A stretch of 64,000 nt of DNA from Fastidiosipila sp963510375. GTDB taxonomy: Bacteria > Bacillota > Clostridia > Saccharofermentanales > Fastidiosipilaceae. The position numbers and the translations under genes were made by a program. The stretch covers positions 1-64,000 of the forward strand of contig CAUPES010000001.1 in assembly GCA_963510375.1 (NCBI GenBank), read 5' to 3'. Positions 15,625 to 24,729 of this stretch are shown piece after piece; within the stretch, counting starts at the first letter, position 1; each line of letters begins with the position of its first letter. The notes beneath the pieces are model-generated. The model worked only from the letters and a program-made list of their open reading frames with translations, was not told the origin of the DNA and did no database searches.

Positions 15625-17052
15625 TTAAGATTTTTGCTTATCTCTTAATTTCTGCTTTTCAGCATCAACACCTACAAAATATGCTCTTGTTTTCTCTGTA
15701 ACTACACCACCTAATAATAGTAAAGCAGTACAGTTAGGAATAATCATTAAACTATTAGCAATATCTGCAATACCCCAAATTAATGTTAAGTCTAATAATG
15801 ATCCTAAGAATACTGAAATTGTATAGATACCAAGGTAAACCTTTCTACCAGTTCCGCCGAATACGTATTCAGCACAACGAATACCGTATAGACCCCAACT
15901 AATAATTGTTGTGAATGCAAATAAGCTTAAAGCTAAAGCAACTGTTAATGAACCAATTCTATCACCAAAGACAGTACCTAGAGCTAGTGCATTTAATCCA
16001 CTAGTACCTTCAACACCATAATTAAGAACATCTTTTGGAAGACATACAGTAATTAAAAGTCCGTTTACTAAGCAAATCAATAAAGTTGAGAAAACTTCTA
16101 GAAGTGCATACATACCTTGTTTTACTGGGTTTTCTTCACTACTTGCAGCGTGAGCCATAGGAGCAGTACCTAGACCAGCTTCGTTACTGAAAACACCACG
16201 TTTAATTCCCATTTCAACAGCATGTTTAACACTAATTGCAATAGTACCACCAAATATAGCTTGTGGGTTGAATGCACCTACAAACATTTCATATAAAGCA
16301 TTTGGAATTTGTGTATAGCTTGAACCAATTGCTATGAAACAAGCTAATAGATAGATCATTGCCATTGGCGGGACAACACTCTCTGCGAGAGATCCGATCC
16401 TTTGTACACCACCAACTAATATAAATCCGACTACAAACATTAATACTAATCCTATACCTAAAGAAATCCAGTGTGAGTAATTAGCTGCTTCTGGAATGAA
16501 GGATTGGATTGAAGTATTGATAGAATCAGCAATGTTTCCAACTTGGATTGCGTTACCTGTAGATAAAGCTGCAAATGATGCGGATAAAGCAAAGAAAGTT
16601 GCTAGCCAATGCCAGTGTTTCTTTAGACCATTTTTAATGTAGTACATTGGTCCACCGACCCAGTCACCAACATCATTACGCTCACGAAAGTTGACTGCTA
16701 AGAAAATTTCAGCGTATTTAGTACCCATACCCAAAAGAGCAGAGGTCATCAACCATACTAAAGCTCCAGGACCCCCCAATGTAACTGCAGTAGTAACACC
16801 AGTAATATTACCAACACCAAAAGCTCCTGCTAATGCTGTAGAAATAGCTTGCATTGGAGAAACTTCACCTTCTTTAAGTTCTTTTTTACCTCTTAGACCA
16901 CTAAAGATATGTGACATTGCATATCCAAAGCGCCTAAATTGAAATCCTCTTAATCTGAATAGATAATAAATACCTACTGCAACAATAAATATAACTGTGA
17001 AATTGCCGAGAACAGAGTTTATACTGTCGACAGCTTTCAAGAAATTATCCAT
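15625..17052 (-). CDS. Sodium:alanine symporter (AGCS family)
   Basis: A 475-residue polytopic transporter of standard length for the AGCS family, which imports alanine or glycine with Na+. Conserved text includes the early GNITGVTTAVTLGGPGALVWLM segment (given here in part), GTKYAEIFLAVNFR, GPMYYIKNG and GVFSNEAGLGTAPMAHA. About ten membrane segments can be seen. The start has GAGGTG upstream on the minus strand. The gene is convergent with trkH and shares its terminator. It is monocistronic. Confidence 0.95.
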   Translation of the reverse strand: MDNFLKAVDSINSVLGNFTVIFIVAVGIYYLFRLRGFQFRRFGYAMSHIFSGLRGKKELKEGEVSPMQAISTALAGAFGVGNITGVTTAVTLGGPGALVWLMTSALLGMGTKYAEIFLAVNFRERNDVGDWVGGPMYYIKNGLKKHWHWLATFFALSASFAALSTGNAIQVGNIADSINTSIQSFIPEAANYSHWISLGIGLVLMFVVGFILVGGVQRIGSLAESVVPPMAMIYLLACFIAIGSSYTQIPNALYEMFVGAFNPQAIFGGTIAISVKHAVEMGIKRGVFSNEAGLGTAPMAHAASSEENPVKQGMYALLEVFSTLLICLVNGLLITVCLPKDVLNYGVEGTSGLNALALGTVFGDRIGSLTVALALSLFAFTTIISWGLYGIRCAEYVFGGTGRKVYLGIYTISVFLGSLLDLTLIWGIADIANSLMIIPNCTALLLLGGVVTEKTRAYFVGVDAEKQKLRDKQKS

Positions 17053-17307
17053 ATAGTTACACCTCTAATAAATATTTTTTGTAATTTGTTAATACGGAAA
17101 CGCGATGAACAAATTTAAAATTTCAGCATTCATATTAACATACTTTTCGCATAAGAAACTACTTTGTTTATGCTTTTTATAAAGAGAAAAATAATTTGCG
17201 AAAAATTTAGATAAAACTGTGATGAATTATTTGTTTATTTTTACTATAAAGGTGTAAATAACTTTGAATAAATTATAATGAGGAGTAATAAATGTGGAGA
17301 TTAAATT

Positions 17308-17445
17308 GTGGTAAGTAAAGAACAAAAAACTAAATTTGTTAAATGCTTTGAAGGTAGACTGGGTAAAGTTAATTATTCGAAAGATAAAATAATTCACTGT
17401 AATTATAAAGATAATGGTATTAGTGTAACTGAAATAAAGGGGTGA
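17308..17445 (+). CDS. Possible 45-residue small protein
   Basis: A GTG at 17308 preceded by GGAG at normal spacing opens a 45-codon frame ending in TGA. The product is basic and has two Cys but no recognised family. An overlapping ATG at 17292 with its own GGAG reads only eight codons, so the call is uncertain. Apart from this, the 568 bases between the symporter gene and tRNA-Glu hold only the symporter promoter region and the tRNA terminator. Confidence 0.25.
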   Translation: MVSKEQKTKFVKCFEGRLGKVNYSKDKIIHCNYKDNGISVTEIKG

Positions 17446-17577
17446 GTTGGTGGACAACCGGTTTACTGGTATAAGTTAAAGTGATACATGATTTAAGAAG
17501 CTACTAAGTCCAAATTGAACACAGTTAAAATTATCTCAATGAAAATAAATTCGGAAAAAAGATCATTTTAAGCCAAG

Positions 17578-17617
17578 AAAAAAATAAAGAGCCTGCAACT
17601 ATCGAGGTTACAGGCTA
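17578..17617 (-). terminator. Terminator of tRNA-Glu
   Basis: On the minus strand AGCCTGTAAC pairs with GTTGCAGGCT around CTCGATA, followed by CTTTATTTTTTT. It starts four bases past the tRNA CCA. Confidence 0.88.
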
Positions 17618-17620
17618 TAT

Positions 17621-17695
17621 TGGTGACCCCTACGGGACTCGAACCCGTGATTCCGCCGTGAGAGGGCGACGTCTTAACCACTTGACCAAGGGGCC
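17621..17695 (-). tRNA. tRNA-Glu(CTC)
   Basis: Read on the minus strand it is 75 nt including an encoded CCA. The acceptor GGCCCCT pairs with AGGGGTC, the T-loop is TTCGAGT, and the anticodon loop CTCTCAC places CTC at the anticodon. CTC decodes GAG (Glu). It has its own downstream terminator. Confidence 0.95.
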
Positions 17696-17895
17696 AATTG
17701 CGAGCTTGTGCTACAATAGAGAACATTCTATACCTTAAATATTATTTTTTCAAGTGTTTTGGTAGCAAATTTTTGAGGTTGAATTTATTAGAATATAATT
17801 ATTAGAAAAGTGGCATATTTGTACCAAATAATGTTGTAGGACCTTATATAGGACACATATATTTGAATTATCAAAAGTAAATCAAGGAGATAGCA

Positions 17896-18095
17896 ATGGA
17901 TTATTATACCTGTGATTTTGTTTTTCAACAATCTCTCAAGGAGAACTATATTATAAAATTAATGGAAAAACTGCATGTGAAATTTGTGCAGCTAAAAGGA
18001 ATAAGAACTCTAACAATTTATTTGGCTTGATTTTCTCAAACAATGATATGGGAGCAGAAGCCTATGTAAATGATAATGGAGACAGAGATTTCTAG
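17896..18095 (+). pseudogene. Frameshifted small zinc-ribbon protein gene
   Basis: An ATG at 17896 with AAGGAGA upstream starts MDYYTCDF and then meets a T-run (about 17917-17922). Restoring one base there joins it to a second frame reading CFSTISQGELYYKINGKTA and onwards to a TAG at 18093. The joined product has about 66 residues with CxxC pairs (CDFC and CEIC), a zinc-ribbon layout like the head of the ClpE-like protein in this window. As it stands the frame ends early at a TGA. A sequencing error in the T-run is the alternative. Confidence 0.5.
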
Positions 18096-18146
18096 ATAAT
18101 CAATTTTTAGATTATCTGGATCAAAGTATATGTAAGGAAGGTATTG

Positions 18147-18754
18147 ATGGAATTTAAAGATCTTGGTAAAAATGATTTACCAGGAGTGTTTAATTTGCTC
18201 AAACAAACCTGGTATTCTGACAATTTTAATATTGATTCAGAAATAAATGATGCTCAAGTTATGTTGGATTTGGACCACATATTTAGTAAAAGTTCTTGGT
18301 CAAAAGTAGTAATGGATGCAGGAGAAGTTAAAGCAGTTATTACCGTAAGAGTTAATGCTGCTCCTAACAACTTGGGAATGTTTGATAACCATTGATCAGA
18401 AGCATTATTGACTATTTTTAGAGACTCAACAAAAGCCAAAAGTGATTTTATTAATTATAAACTTTTCAAATAAGAGAAATATTTAAAATATTGGAAAATC
18501 ACGATGAATCTGAGGCAGAATTAGTTCTTTTAATAGTTGTTCCTAATTTTCAAGGGCATAGGGTAGGTGGAAAATTATTTGAAGAGTGTATGGAGTACTT
18601 TAGATGTAATAATGTTAAGAAATTTAACCTAAAATCTGATACTGCTTGTAATTATAACTTTTACGATCGTATGAGTATGGCTTGTGTAGCACAAGAGCCA
18701 ATTTCTCTAGATAAGGAATTTACATTTCTATTGTATGAAGGTGAAATAGAATAG
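18147..18754 (+). pseudogene. Broken GNAT-family acetyltransferase gene
   Basis: An ATG at 18147 with GAAGG upstream begins MEFKDLGKNDLPGVFNLLKQ, a typical GNAT head. The frame hits TGA at 18393 and TAA at 18471, then homology resumes in another frame from about 18491 with the acetyl-CoA motif region VPNFQGHRVGGKLFEECM (Q/RxxGxG/A-like) and a YDRMSM end. At least two stops and a frame change are needed to explain it, so it is not a functional single chain. TGA as Trp would not repair the second stop. Confidence 0.75.
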
Positions 18755-18802
18755 ATATGAAGGTAAGATATAATAGATATGAAGTTGAGATAGAATAAAT
18801 TT
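18737..18802 (+). repeat. Three 22-bp tandem repeats
   Basis: Units at 18737-18758, 18759-18780 and 18781-18802 each begin GAAGGT or GAAGTT and share the pattern GAAGKTRARATAKAATARAT. The first unit forms the last codons of the broken acetyltransferase and the others run into the uvrA upstream region. They look like a local slippage duplication. Confidence 0.8.
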
Positions 18803-18947
18803 TTTTGAAAAAATTTAATTTAGGATAAAAAAATAATGAGATTTTTGGGAGGACACAAGAGGAAATTTTTCTGTGATAAAATCTTTTTATTAACAAATTT
18901 TTATAACTAAAAAGGACAAAATGAATACTAATAAAAAGGGGAAACGC

Positions 18948-21881
18948 ATGACAAAACGTGATAATGCTATTTTAATTAAAGGTGCACGTTCTAATAATTT
19001 GAAAAATATTGACTTAAGAATTCCACGAGACGAACTTGTTGTTTTAACAGGAATATCAGGTTCTGGGAAGACTTCACTAGCGTTTGATACTATTTATGCA
19101 GAAGGACAGAGGCGTTACGTAGAGTCATTGTCCTCATTTGCACGCCAATTTTTAGGGCAAATGGAGAAGCCAGATGTTGATAGTATTGAAGGTTTATCTC
19201 CAGCAATATCAATTGACCAAAAAACTACTAGTAATAACCCACGCTCAACTGTAGGTACAGTTACAGAAATATATGATTATTTAAGGTTACTATATGCCAG
19301 AGTAGGTACTCCACATTGCCCAAACTGTGGCAGAGCAGTTACGAAACAAACTGTTGATCAGATTATTGATCAAGTTTTGGAGAAACCTGAAGGTACAAGG
19401 CTAGTAATAATGTCACCTATAGTCAAAGGGCGTAAAGGACAGCATAAGAAATTATTAGAGGACTTCACGAAGCAAGGGTATATCAGAGTTAGAATTGATG
19501 GAAAACTATATAATTTAACGGATGAGATTGAACTTGATAAAAATAAAAAACATGACATTGCGATAGTAGTAGATCGTCTAGTGATAAGAGATGGGATTAG
19601 GTCAAGACTAAGCGACTCAATAGAGACTGCTATGGGAGCTTCAGAAAATAGATTTGTTCAGGTTGAGTTCCAAGAACTAGTTTCAGAGGATGAAAGTGGT
19701 AATCGTGAATGGAATACATACGAAGATGTCTATTCGGAAAACTATTCCTGTGCTTATTGTAATATTAGTATAGAAGAGATTACGACAAGATTATTTTCTT
19801 TTAATAACCCTTTGGGAGCATGCCCTAAATGTACTGGTATTGGAAGCTTCTTGAATCCAGACCCTGATTTAATTATTACTGATCCAGACAAGAGTTTGGA
19901 TGAAGGCTGTATAGATGGAGCAGGCTGGAAATTTGCTGAGAAAAATTCTTGGGCGAGGTCTTTTATAGAAGCTTTAGCTAGAGAATATAAATTTAATTTA
20001 ACAACACCTTGGAAAGATTTAGACACTAAGACCCAAGATTTGATTTTATATGGTAATAACGGTAAAAAGATTTCAGTAGATACAAGTAACTCCCGATATA
20101 ACCGTGGTGAGAATTATGTCAGTGACTGGGAAGGCGTTATTCCTAGTATGATGAGAAGATACCAAGGGACGAATAGTAGCGATCTTAGAGAATATTATGA
20201 AGACTATATGACTGAATCAATTTGTAGAGACTGCAATGGTGCTAGATTGAATTCAGAAGCCCTTGGAGTAACTTACAATGATTTGAATATTTATGAGTTG
20301 ACAACTTTAAGTATTCCTAAGATTAAAGCAAATATTGAAGCGGGTTTAAAAGAATTAAATCCGCAACAACTAGAAATAGCAAGAAGGATCTATAATGAAC
20401 TGGATTCACGTTTGCAATTTTTAATTGATGTTGGCTTAGATTATATGACTTTATCTAGAGCTGCTGGTACATTAAGTGGTGGTGAAGCTCAGAGAATAAG
20501 ACTAGCAACTCAGATAGGATCAGGTTTGACTGGAGTATTATACGTATTAGATGAGCCAAGTATTGGTTTGCATCAGAGAGATAATAGTAGACTGTTAAAC
20601 ACTCTGATGAAATTGCGAGACCTAGGGAACTCAGTACTTGTAGTTGAACATGACGAAGAAACTATGTTTGCTGCTGATACTATTGTAGATATAGGTCCAG
20701 GAGCAGGTTTGAATGGTGGTGAAGTTATTTGTGTTGGTGACGTATATGAAGTCATGAATACAAAGAATTCTGTTACGGGACAATATCTAAGAGGTGAAAA
20801 ATTCATCGATATTCCTGAGAAGAGACGAGAAGGTAATGGCAATACCTTGGAAATTTACGGAGCTGAAGAGAATAACCTTAAGAAAATAAATGTAAAAATT
20901 CCATTAGGAACCTTTACTTGTGTTACTGGAGTTTCAGGTTCGGGTAAATCATCTTTAGTTAATGGTGTATTACTACCAGTGTTAGAAGCAAAGTTAAATA
21001 AGGCAAAGAGAAAGTCTGGTAAAGCCAATGAGATTTCAGGTTATGAACACTTGGATAAAGTAATTTCTATAGACCAATCACCAATAGGAAGAACTCCGAG
21101 ATCTAATCCAGCTACGTATACTGGAGTTTTTGACCATATTAGAGATTTGTTTGCGCAAACTCCATTAGCTAAGCAACGTGGATATAAGAAGGGCAGATTT
21201 AGTTTTAATGTTCGCGGAGGTCGTTGTGAAGCTTGTAATGGTGATGGTGTTAATAGAATTGAAATGCAATTTTTAGCTGATATGTATGTAGACTGTGATG
21301 TCTGTGGTGGTGCTAGATATAATAAAGAAACATTAGAGGTCAAATATAAAGGAAAAAACATAGCAGACGTATTGGATATGCCAGTTGATGAAGCTATGGA
21401 ATTCTTCGAAAATATTCCAAAGATTCGTAAAAAACTGGAAGCTATGTATGACGTAGGTTTAAGTTATATTAAACTAGGTCAGCCTTCACCACAGTTAAGT
21501 GGGGGTGAAGCTCAAAGGGTTAAACTTGCCACAGAACTCTCTAAAACTGCTACCGGAAATACATTTTACATACTTGATGAGCCTACCACAGGTTTACACA
21601 TGGCAGATGTACATAAACTTGTAGAAATTATTCAAAGACTTGTAAATGCTGGAAATACGGTATTAGTTATCGAGCATAATCTTGACGTAATTAAAACTGC
21701 AGACTACATTATAGACTTAGGTCCAGAAGGTGGAGATGGTGGTGGGCAAGTTATTGCTTCAGGTACGCCTGAAGTAATAAGCAAGGTTAAAGCAAGCTAC
21801 ACAGGTCAATACTTGGATAAGATTTTTACTGCTAAAGCAAAAAATCTAAAAACTTATGAGGTATTTCAAAGCAAAGACTAA
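18948..21881 (+). CDS. uvrA: Excinuclease ABC subunit A
   Basis: A 977-residue ATPase that finds bulky DNA damage with UvrB. It has two ABC modules: Walker A GISGSGKTS near residue 35 with signature LSGGEAQR near 507, and Walker A GVSGSGKSS near 665 with signature LSGGEAQR near 850. Zinc-finger pairs CAYC...CPKC and CEAC...CDVC are intact. An ATG at 18921 would add nine residues, but the RBS spacing there is very short; the ATG at 18948 has AAGGGG at proper distance and gives the usual MTKxxxIxIKGARxNNLK start. uvrB is also in the window at 46.4 kb, uvrC is not. Confidence 0.97.
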   Translation: MTKRDNAILIKGARSNNLKNIDLRIPRDELVVLTGISGSGKTSLAFDTIYAEGQRRYVESLSSFARQFLGQMEKPDVDSIEGLSPAISIDQKTTSNNPRSTVGTVTEIYDYLRLLYARVGTPHCPNCGRAVTKQTVDQIIDQVLEKPEGTRLVIMSPIVKGRKGQHKKLLEDFTKQGYIRVRIDGKLYNLTDEIELDKNKKHDIAIVVDRLVIRDGIRSRLSDSIETAMGASENRFVQVEFQELVSEDESGNREWNTYEDVYSENYSCAYCNISIEEITTRLFSFNNPLGACPKCTGIGSFLNPDPDLIITDPDKSLDEGCIDGAGWKFAEKNSWARSFIEALAREYKFNLTTPWKDLDTKTQDLILYGNNGKKISVDTSNSRYNRGENYVSDWEGVIPSMMRRYQGTNSSDLREYYEDYMTESICRDCNGARLNSEALGVTYNDLNIYELTTLSIPKIKANIEAGLKELNPQQLEIARRIYNELDSRLQFLIDVGLDYMTLSRAAGTLSGGEAQRIRLATQIGSGLTGVLYVLDEPSIGLHQRDNSRLLNTLMKLRDLGNSVLVVEHDEETMFAADTIVDIGPGAGLNGGEVICVGDVYEVMNTKNSVTGQYLRGEKFIDIPEKRREGNGNTLEIYGAEENNLKKINVKIPLGTFTCVTGVSGSGKSSLVNGVLLPVLEAKLNKAKRKSGKANEISGYEHLDKVISIDQSPIGRTPRSNPATYTGVFDHIRDLFAQTPLAKQRGYKKGRFSFNVRGGRCEACNGDGVNRIEMQFLADMYVDCDVCGGARYNKETLEVKYKGKNIADVLDMPVDEAMEFFENIPKIRKKLEAMYDVGLSYIKLGQPSPQLSGGEAQRVKLATELSKTATGNTFYILDEPTTGLHMADVHKLVEIIQRLVNAGNTVLVIEHNLDVIKTADYIIDLGPEGGDGGGQVIASGTPEVISKVKASYTGQYLDKIFTAKAKNLKTYEVFQSKD

Positions 21882-21920
21882 ATTAGCGTTTAGAAATAAG
21901 TAAAATATAAACATTCACCA

Positions 21921-21942
21921 ATTTAACAATAATTTGTTAAAT
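21921..21942. promoter_or_regulatory. Perfect 9-bp palindrome upstream of the clpE-like gene
   Basis: ATTTAACAA and TTGTTAAAT flank TAAT. There is no T-run, so it is more likely a protein binding site than a terminator. No CtsR heptad (GGTCAAA) or CIRCE element was found in this upstream region. Confidence 0.35.
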
Positions 21943-22101
21943 ATGAATAAATAGACTTTATTTATAATGGTTCTTCTGTAAAATGTTAGGAGGCTTTTTA
22001 TAAGTAATAGTTAAATCAACAGTAAAAGTCTAAACCTAAACAGGAACAATACTTAAATAAAGATAGAGAATTATAAAAGGAAAAAAGAGAGGTGAGAGCA
22101 C

Positions 22102-24567
22102 ATGGATAACCTTTGTGTTATGTGCAACAAAAACGTACCAGTAATTTATACTACTAGATTTGAAAATGGTTCCATTATTAATGATGGTATCTGCCTTAGT
22201 TGTGCTTTGCGCAATAAAGTTGGTGGAATTGATCAGATGCTAGAAAAAAGTGGAATAACTGAAGATAATGTAGATGAGATTACAGAGCAAATGAATGAAG
22301 TTCTCAATCAAATTCAAGAGAATGGTGGCTCTGAAAACATACTTTCTGCAATGTTTGGTGGTCAAATTCCAGATAATATTCAGAATATTTTAGGTCCAAT
22401 GGCTGGAGTTACTGCGGGAGAAGATCCAAGTGATATGGATTATGATGAAGAACAATCTGACGATGAAGAAGATGCGGACAATGATGATTCCAATGATAAA
22501 AACAAAGGTACATCAGCAGATAATGATGAAGATAATAAACCACAATGGCCATTCCTTTTCCCTGGAAAGAATCAATCATCTGATGATAATAAACAAAACC
22601 AGCGTAGAAGTAGAAGAAATGTTAGAAATAAACGTAAGAATCTAGATCAGTATGCTACAAATTTAAATAAGAAAGCTAAAGATGGCAAAATTGATCCACT
22701 AATCGGTAGAGAAAAAGAACTGAATAGAGTAATAGAGATATTAAATAGAAGAAATAAAAATAACCCAGTTCTTTTAGGTGAACCAGGTGTTGGTAAGACA
22801 GCTATTGCCGAAGGTTTAGCTACCAGAATTGTAGAAGGAAATGTTCCACCTAAACTACAAGATATGGAACTATACCAACTAGATATGACAGCAGTTGTTG
22901 CAGGAACTCAATTCCGTGGTCAATTTGAAAACCGTATGAAAGTAATTGTGGAAGAGGCAAGTAATGCTGGCAATATTGTTCTAGTAATTGATGAACTGCA
23001 TAATATAATCGGTGCCGGAGATGCAGATGGTGCAATGAATGCTGCTAACATCTTGAAGCCAGCTTTGGCAAAAGGGGAGATACGTGTATTAGGATCTACC
23101 ACCCTTGAAGAATATAGAAGACATATTGAGAAGGATTCAGCTTTAGAGAGAAGATTCCAAAAAGTTATTGTAGACCCACCTACCGAGAAAGAAACAATGA
23201 AAATTATGATGGGGTTAAGAGACACTTATCAAAACCATCACCATGTAGTCTACTCGGATGATGTTTTACGTGCTTGTATTAAGTTATCTGAACGTTATAT
23301 TACAGAGAGATTTTTACCAGATAAAGCAATTGACCTAATGGATGAAGCTGGATCTAAGGCAAACTTAAAAGATGAAGACTTGATTATTCAAGGTAAGCTA
23401 AAGAATGAGATTAGCCAATTAGATAGAGAACTTCAAAATTTAAGTGAAAAGATGCCAGACGACCCGGAATCTGAAGAGGCAGAAAATCTTTATGCAAAAC
23501 AAGCAGAATTTAGAAGCAGCAAAATGAAGGCTGAAGAAGAATTAGCTGAAGTTGAAGAAAGGCTAAAACCTTCAATTATTACTGAAGAAAACATTGCCCA
23601 GATAGTAGCTGAATGGACGGGAATTCCTGTGACTAGTATTTCTTATGATGAGAAAGAGAAATTATTAAACTTAGAATCTCTTTTACATAAGAGGATTATT
23701 GGTCAAGAGTCTGCTGTAAACGCAGTTTCTAGAGCTCTTAGAAGAAGTAGAGCAGGACTTAGAGCAAAACGCAAACCAAGTAGCTTTATATTTGTTGGAC
23801 CTACAGGTGTTGGTAAGACTGAACTTGCTAAAGCAGTTACAGAAGTAATGTTTGATAGTGAAGATAACCTAATACGTTTAGATATGTCTGAATATATGGA
23901 AGCGCACACCGTGTCTAAGTTGATTGGATCTCCTCCAGGATATGTAGGGTATGATGATGGCGGTCAATTGACAGAGAAAGTTAGAAGAAAGCCTTATAGT
24001 GTTTTACTTTTCGATGAAATCGAGAAGGCACATAGCGATATCTTTAATATCATGTTACAAATACTTGATGAAGGTCGTTTAACTGATGCCCAAGGTAAGT
24101 TGGTTGATTTTAGCAATACAATTGTCATTATGACTTCAAATGTTGGTACAAGTCAGAAGAGTGGTTATGGATTTGGTGCCCATGCAGATGAGGCTGAAGA
24201 AAACCGAATTAGAGCAGCGTTAAGAGATGCTTTCAGGCCGGAGTTTTTGAATCGTGTGGATGAAGTTGTAGTATTCCATAGATTGAAAAAAACTGAGATT
24301 AGAGAGATAGTTGATCTAATGTTGGTCGATGTAGAAGATAACCTTAAAGTATCAGCATCTTGTGCTCTAGAAGTCAGTGAAGCCGCAAAAGATTATCTTG
24401 GTGAAGCTGGCTATAGCGATGAATACGGAGCAAGACAATTGCAACGTGAAATTACCAAGAGTATTGAAGATCCACTAGCAGAGATGAAATTGCGTGGTGA
24501 ACTAGACAATAAGAATAAGGTTAAAGTTGATGTTAAGTCAGACAAATTAAAGTTTAAAGCAGAATAG
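22102..24567 (+). CDS. ClpE-like AAA+ chaperone with N-terminal zinc ribbon
   Basis: An 821-residue Clp ATPase. It starts with a zinc ribbon (CVMC at 5-8, CLSC at 33-36) in place of the usual Clp_N repeats, as in ClpE. An unusually acidic Asp/Glu/Asn linker (about 110-165) and a basic stretch (about 172-190) follow. AAA1 has GEPGVGKTA near 228 and AAA2 has GPTGVGKTE near 570, with Walker B LLFDEIEKAHSD. A coiled middle region lies at about 430-500. It unfolds substrates for ClpP or disaggregates them. RBS GAGAGGTG precedes the ATG. The acidic linker is the odd feature. Confidence 0.92.
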   Translation: MDNLCVMCNKNVPVIYTTRFENGSIINDGICLSCALRNKVGGIDQMLEKSGITEDNVDEITEQMNEVLNQIQENGGSENILSAMFGGQIPDNIQNILGPMAGVTAGEDPSDMDYDEEQSDDEEDADNDDSNDKNKGTSADNDEDNKPQWPFLFPGKNQSSDDNKQNQRRSRRNVRNKRKNLDQYATNLNKKAKDGKIDPLIGREKELNRVIEILNRRNKNNPVLLGEPGVGKTAIAEGLATRIVEGNVPPKLQDMELYQLDMTAVVAGTQFRGQFENRMKVIVEEASNAGNIVLVIDELHNIIGAGDADGAMNAANILKPALAKGEIRVLGSTTLEEYRRHIEKDSALERRFQKVIVDPPTEKETMKIMMGLRDTYQNHHHVVYSDDVLRACIKLSERYITERFLPDKAIDLMDEAGSKANLKDEDLIIQGKLKNEISQLDRELQNLSEKMPDDPESEEAENLYAKQAEFRSSKMKAEEELAEVEERLKPSIITEENIAQIVAEWTGIPVTSISYDEKEKLLNLESLLHKRIIGQESAVNAVSRALRRSRAGLRAKRKPSSFIFVGPTGVGKTELAKAVTEVMFDSEDNLIRLDMSEYMEAHTVSKLIGSPPGYVGYDDGGQLTEKVRRKPYSVLLFDEIEKAHSDIFNIMLQILDEGRLTDAQGKLVDFSNTIVIMTSNVGTSQKSGYGFGAHADEAEENRIRAALRDAFRPEFLNRVDEVVVFHRLKKTEIREIVDLMLVDVEDNLKVSASCALEVSEAAKDYLGEAGYSDEYGARQLQREITKSIEDPLAEMKLRGELDNKNKVKVDVKSDKLKFKAE

Positions 24568-24570
24568 TTG

Positions 24571-24668
24571 AAAACCCTTAGCTAATTTTGGTACTTAACA
24601 TATTTAAATAATAAATTTTTTATATTAGAATTATGTTTAAGGTTATCGAGTTATTTACTAAGGGTTTT
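24571..24668 (+). terminator. Long-loop inverted repeat after the clpE-like gene
   Basis: AAAACCCTTAG (24571-24581) and CTAAGGGTTTT (24658-24668) pair around a 76-base loop that itself holds CTTAACAT/ATGTTTAAG. It may act as a terminator, but the long loop is unusual. Confidence 0.45.
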
Positions 24669-24729
24669 ACTTTTAAGTTAAGGCTTTAGTTATAAAAAAT
24701 TTTGTATTATATCTGGAAAGGATAAATTT

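Noticed and set aside
18147..18754. TGA read as Trp to rescue the acetyltransferase
   Set aside because: A TAA and a frame change remain, intact genes use TGG for Trp, and TGA ends the DUF92 fusion gene sensibly.
22430..22645. 71-codon Met/Ile-rich plus-strand frame
   Set aside because: It is the shifted reading of the acidic linker of the ClpE-like gene.
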